Source: JALQUL01 sp964556425 (GTDB taxonomy: Bacteria; Pseudomonadota; Gammaproteobacteria; Burkholderiales; Burkholderiaceae_C). Taken from it: a stretch of 33,682 nt of DNA. A program made the translations under genes and the position numbers. Positions 32,690 through 33,682 of this stretch are shown here, piece after piece. Location: assembly GCA_964556425.1 (NCBI GenBank), contig CAZKWC010000030.1, forward strand, positions 1 to 33,682, written 5' to 3'. Each line of letters opens with the position of its first letter. The first letter of the stretch is position 1. Below the pieces are notes generated by a model, which saw nothing but the letters and a program-made list of their open reading frames with translations, did no database searches and was not told the DNA's origin.

Positions 32690-33682
32690 TTAACTGATAG
32701 TAAGCTTGGGAATGGCAGTGACGTATTGCCATTTAGCATTAGGATGATTATTGGACAATTGTTGTTTGACTTCTTGTTCAATATTCCAAGGCAAAATTAA
32801 AACATAGTCGGGTTGGCTTGCGACTAGTTGCTCTTCATTCACAATTGGAATGCGTGAGCCAGGCATAAATTTACCTTGTTTACCGGGGCTACGGTCGACC
32901 ACTAACTGTACTAAGTCGGGGCGAACACCAGCAAAGTTAAGCAAGGTATTGCCTTTGGCTGCAGCACCATAAGCTGCTACTACTTTGCCTGCCTCTTGCG
33001 CGTCTAATAAAAAGCGCACTAGGTCACGTTTAATACGCAATGCGTCGGCTTGTGTTTGACTATAGTAAGCACTAGTTTTAATACCTGCTTCAAGCTCACG
33101 CTTTAACAATTGTCCTACTGAGTCATGAATAAGGTGGGCGTTTGAGCTGAGCTTTTTAGCAAATACCCGTAAGCTACCACCATGAGTAGGTAACTCTTGT
33201 ACATCAAAAACTTCAAGGCCATTGGCCTTAAAAATTTGATCGACTGCCGTGAGTGATAAATAAGAGTAGTGTTCGTGATAGACCGTATCAAACTGGGCAA
33301 ACTGCACCAAGTTCATTAAGTGCGGAAACTCAAAAGTGGCAACACCGTCGGCTTTTAGCAAGGCGGCAAAACCACCTACAAAATCATTAATATCGGGTAC
33401 ATGGGCCAAGACATTGTTGGCTGCCATTAAATCAGCCGATTTACCTTGATTGGCTAATTGCTTGGCAATTTCTACGCCAAAAAATTCTTCTACAATTTCA
33501 ATGCCTTTGGCTCTAGCTGCCTCGGCTGTACTATGAGTGGGCTCTACTCCATAACAAGGCACACTCGCTTGTTTAAAGTATTGTAATAAGTAGCCATCAT
33601 TGGCGGCCACTTCAACTACACAGCTTTGTTCAGTGAGTTGAAACCTGGCACGCATATCAGCGGCGTAACGTTCGCAGTGTTG
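32690..33682 (-). CDS. SAM-dependent C-methyltransferase, NovU/TylCIII type (5' part cut off)
   Basis: The frame runs open to the window edge, so the gene is partial; about 330 C-terminal residues are visible (an internal ATG at 33655 is not the true start, as in-frame residues QHCERYAAD precede it). The SAM-binding motif is VVEVAANDGYLLQYF, followed by a Methyltransf_12-like domain and the C-terminal GAAAKGNTLLNF region typical of Methyltransf_14. The N-terminal zinc-binding domain of the family must lie beyond the edge. Family members methylate carbon of nucleotide-activated deoxysugars, so a role in surface polysaccharide synthesis is likely. The terminator at 32641 ends it. Confidence 0.85.
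   Translation of the reverse strand, partial: QHCERYAADMRARFQLTEQSCVVEVAANDGYLLQYFKQASVPCYGVEPTHSTAEAARAKGIEIVEEFFGVEIAKQLANQGKSADLMAANNVLAHVPDINDFVGGFAALLKADGVATFEFPHLMNLVQFAQFDTVYHEHYSYLSLTAVDQIFKANGLEVFDVQELPTHGGSLRVFAKKLSSNAHLIHDSVGQLLKRELEAGIKTSAYYSQTQADALRIKRDLVRFLLDAQEAGKVVAAYGAAAKGNTLLNFAGVRPDLVQLVVDRSPGKQGKFMPGSRIPIVNEEQLVASQPDYVLILPWNIEQEVKQQLSNNHPNAKWQYVTAIPKLTIS

Noticed and set aside
1..33682. CRISPR array, phage, transposon, toxin-antitoxin or defence system
   Set aside because: No repeat-spacer series, transposase, integrase, Cas, restriction or toxin motif was found on either strand.

Overview
The window looks like a scaffold from a draft or metagenome assembly (two 100-N gaps, at 10164-10263 and 28048-28147) of a Gram-negative bacterium. 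It is AT-rich, roughly 40% G+C judged by eye. Gene content and style suggest a low-GC betaproteobacterium, probably Burkholderiales. Pointers are the liv-type ABC cluster fused to a long acyl-CoA synthetase gene, the LivF with a basic C-terminal tail, the purE-purK-tsaC run, the thioredoxin-TPR protein with a WCGPC site, and abundant periplasmic binding proteins. That placement is inference. I see no CRISPR array, tRNA, rRNA, phage gene, transposase or toxin-antitoxin pair. Apart from the window edge and the N gaps, every gene looks intact.

Layout. (1) 202-6993, minus strand: a polyamine-type operon in transcription order: class III aminotransferase, ATPase, periplasmic binding protein, long permease, short permease, then a diacylglycerol-kinase-like lipid kinase. 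(2) 7031-7386: a divergent control region. (3) 7387-14017, plus strand: livH-livM-livG-livF, an AMP-forming acyl-CoA synthetase and a LivK-type binding protein, closed by a bidirectional terminator at 14031-14068. (4) 14088-23294, minus strand: an acyclic-terpene-utilization-like (Atu) operon. It starts with a TetR regulator, followed by an SDR, a geranyl-CoA-carboxylase-type beta subunit, an AtuD-like acyl-CoA dehydrogenase, the biotin-carrying alpha subunit, a second acyl-CoA dehydrogenase, a YigI-type thioesterase and an unknown exported protein. (5) 23456-26158, plus strand and divergent from the regulator: AtuE-like hydratase and AtuA (DUF1446). (6) 26191-27982, minus strand: cnoX-like thioredoxin/TPR protein, YaeR-type VOC protein, YchJ-type protein. 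(7) 28205-30980, plus strand: purE, purK and a Sua5-type threonylcarbamoyl-AMP synthase. (8) 31013-32595, plus strand: a tandem pair of secreted binding-protein-like paralogues, closed by a second bidirectional terminator. (9) 32690 to the edge, minus strand: a partial NovU/TylCIII-type C-methyltransferase.

How the parts may work together. The Atu-like block encodes most of the central steps that turn a citronellyl/geranyl-type branched acyl-CoA into a hydroxylated glutaryl-CoA: dehydrogenation, biotin-dependent gamma-carboxylation and hydration. It lacks both a CoA ligase of its own and the final HMG-CoA-lyase-type enzyme. The adjacent convergent liv cluster supplies a transporter and an acyl-CoA synthetase, so the two blocks could form one uptake, activation and breakdown unit for isoprenoid acids. 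This is the most interesting hypothesis in the window, but it is an inference from gene neighbourhood. The remaining regions are mostly ordinary metabolism. The clearest unexplained items are the unknown exported protein at 14088, DUF1446/AtuA itself, the acidic insertion in the carboxylase alpha subunit, and the orphan tandem binding proteins.
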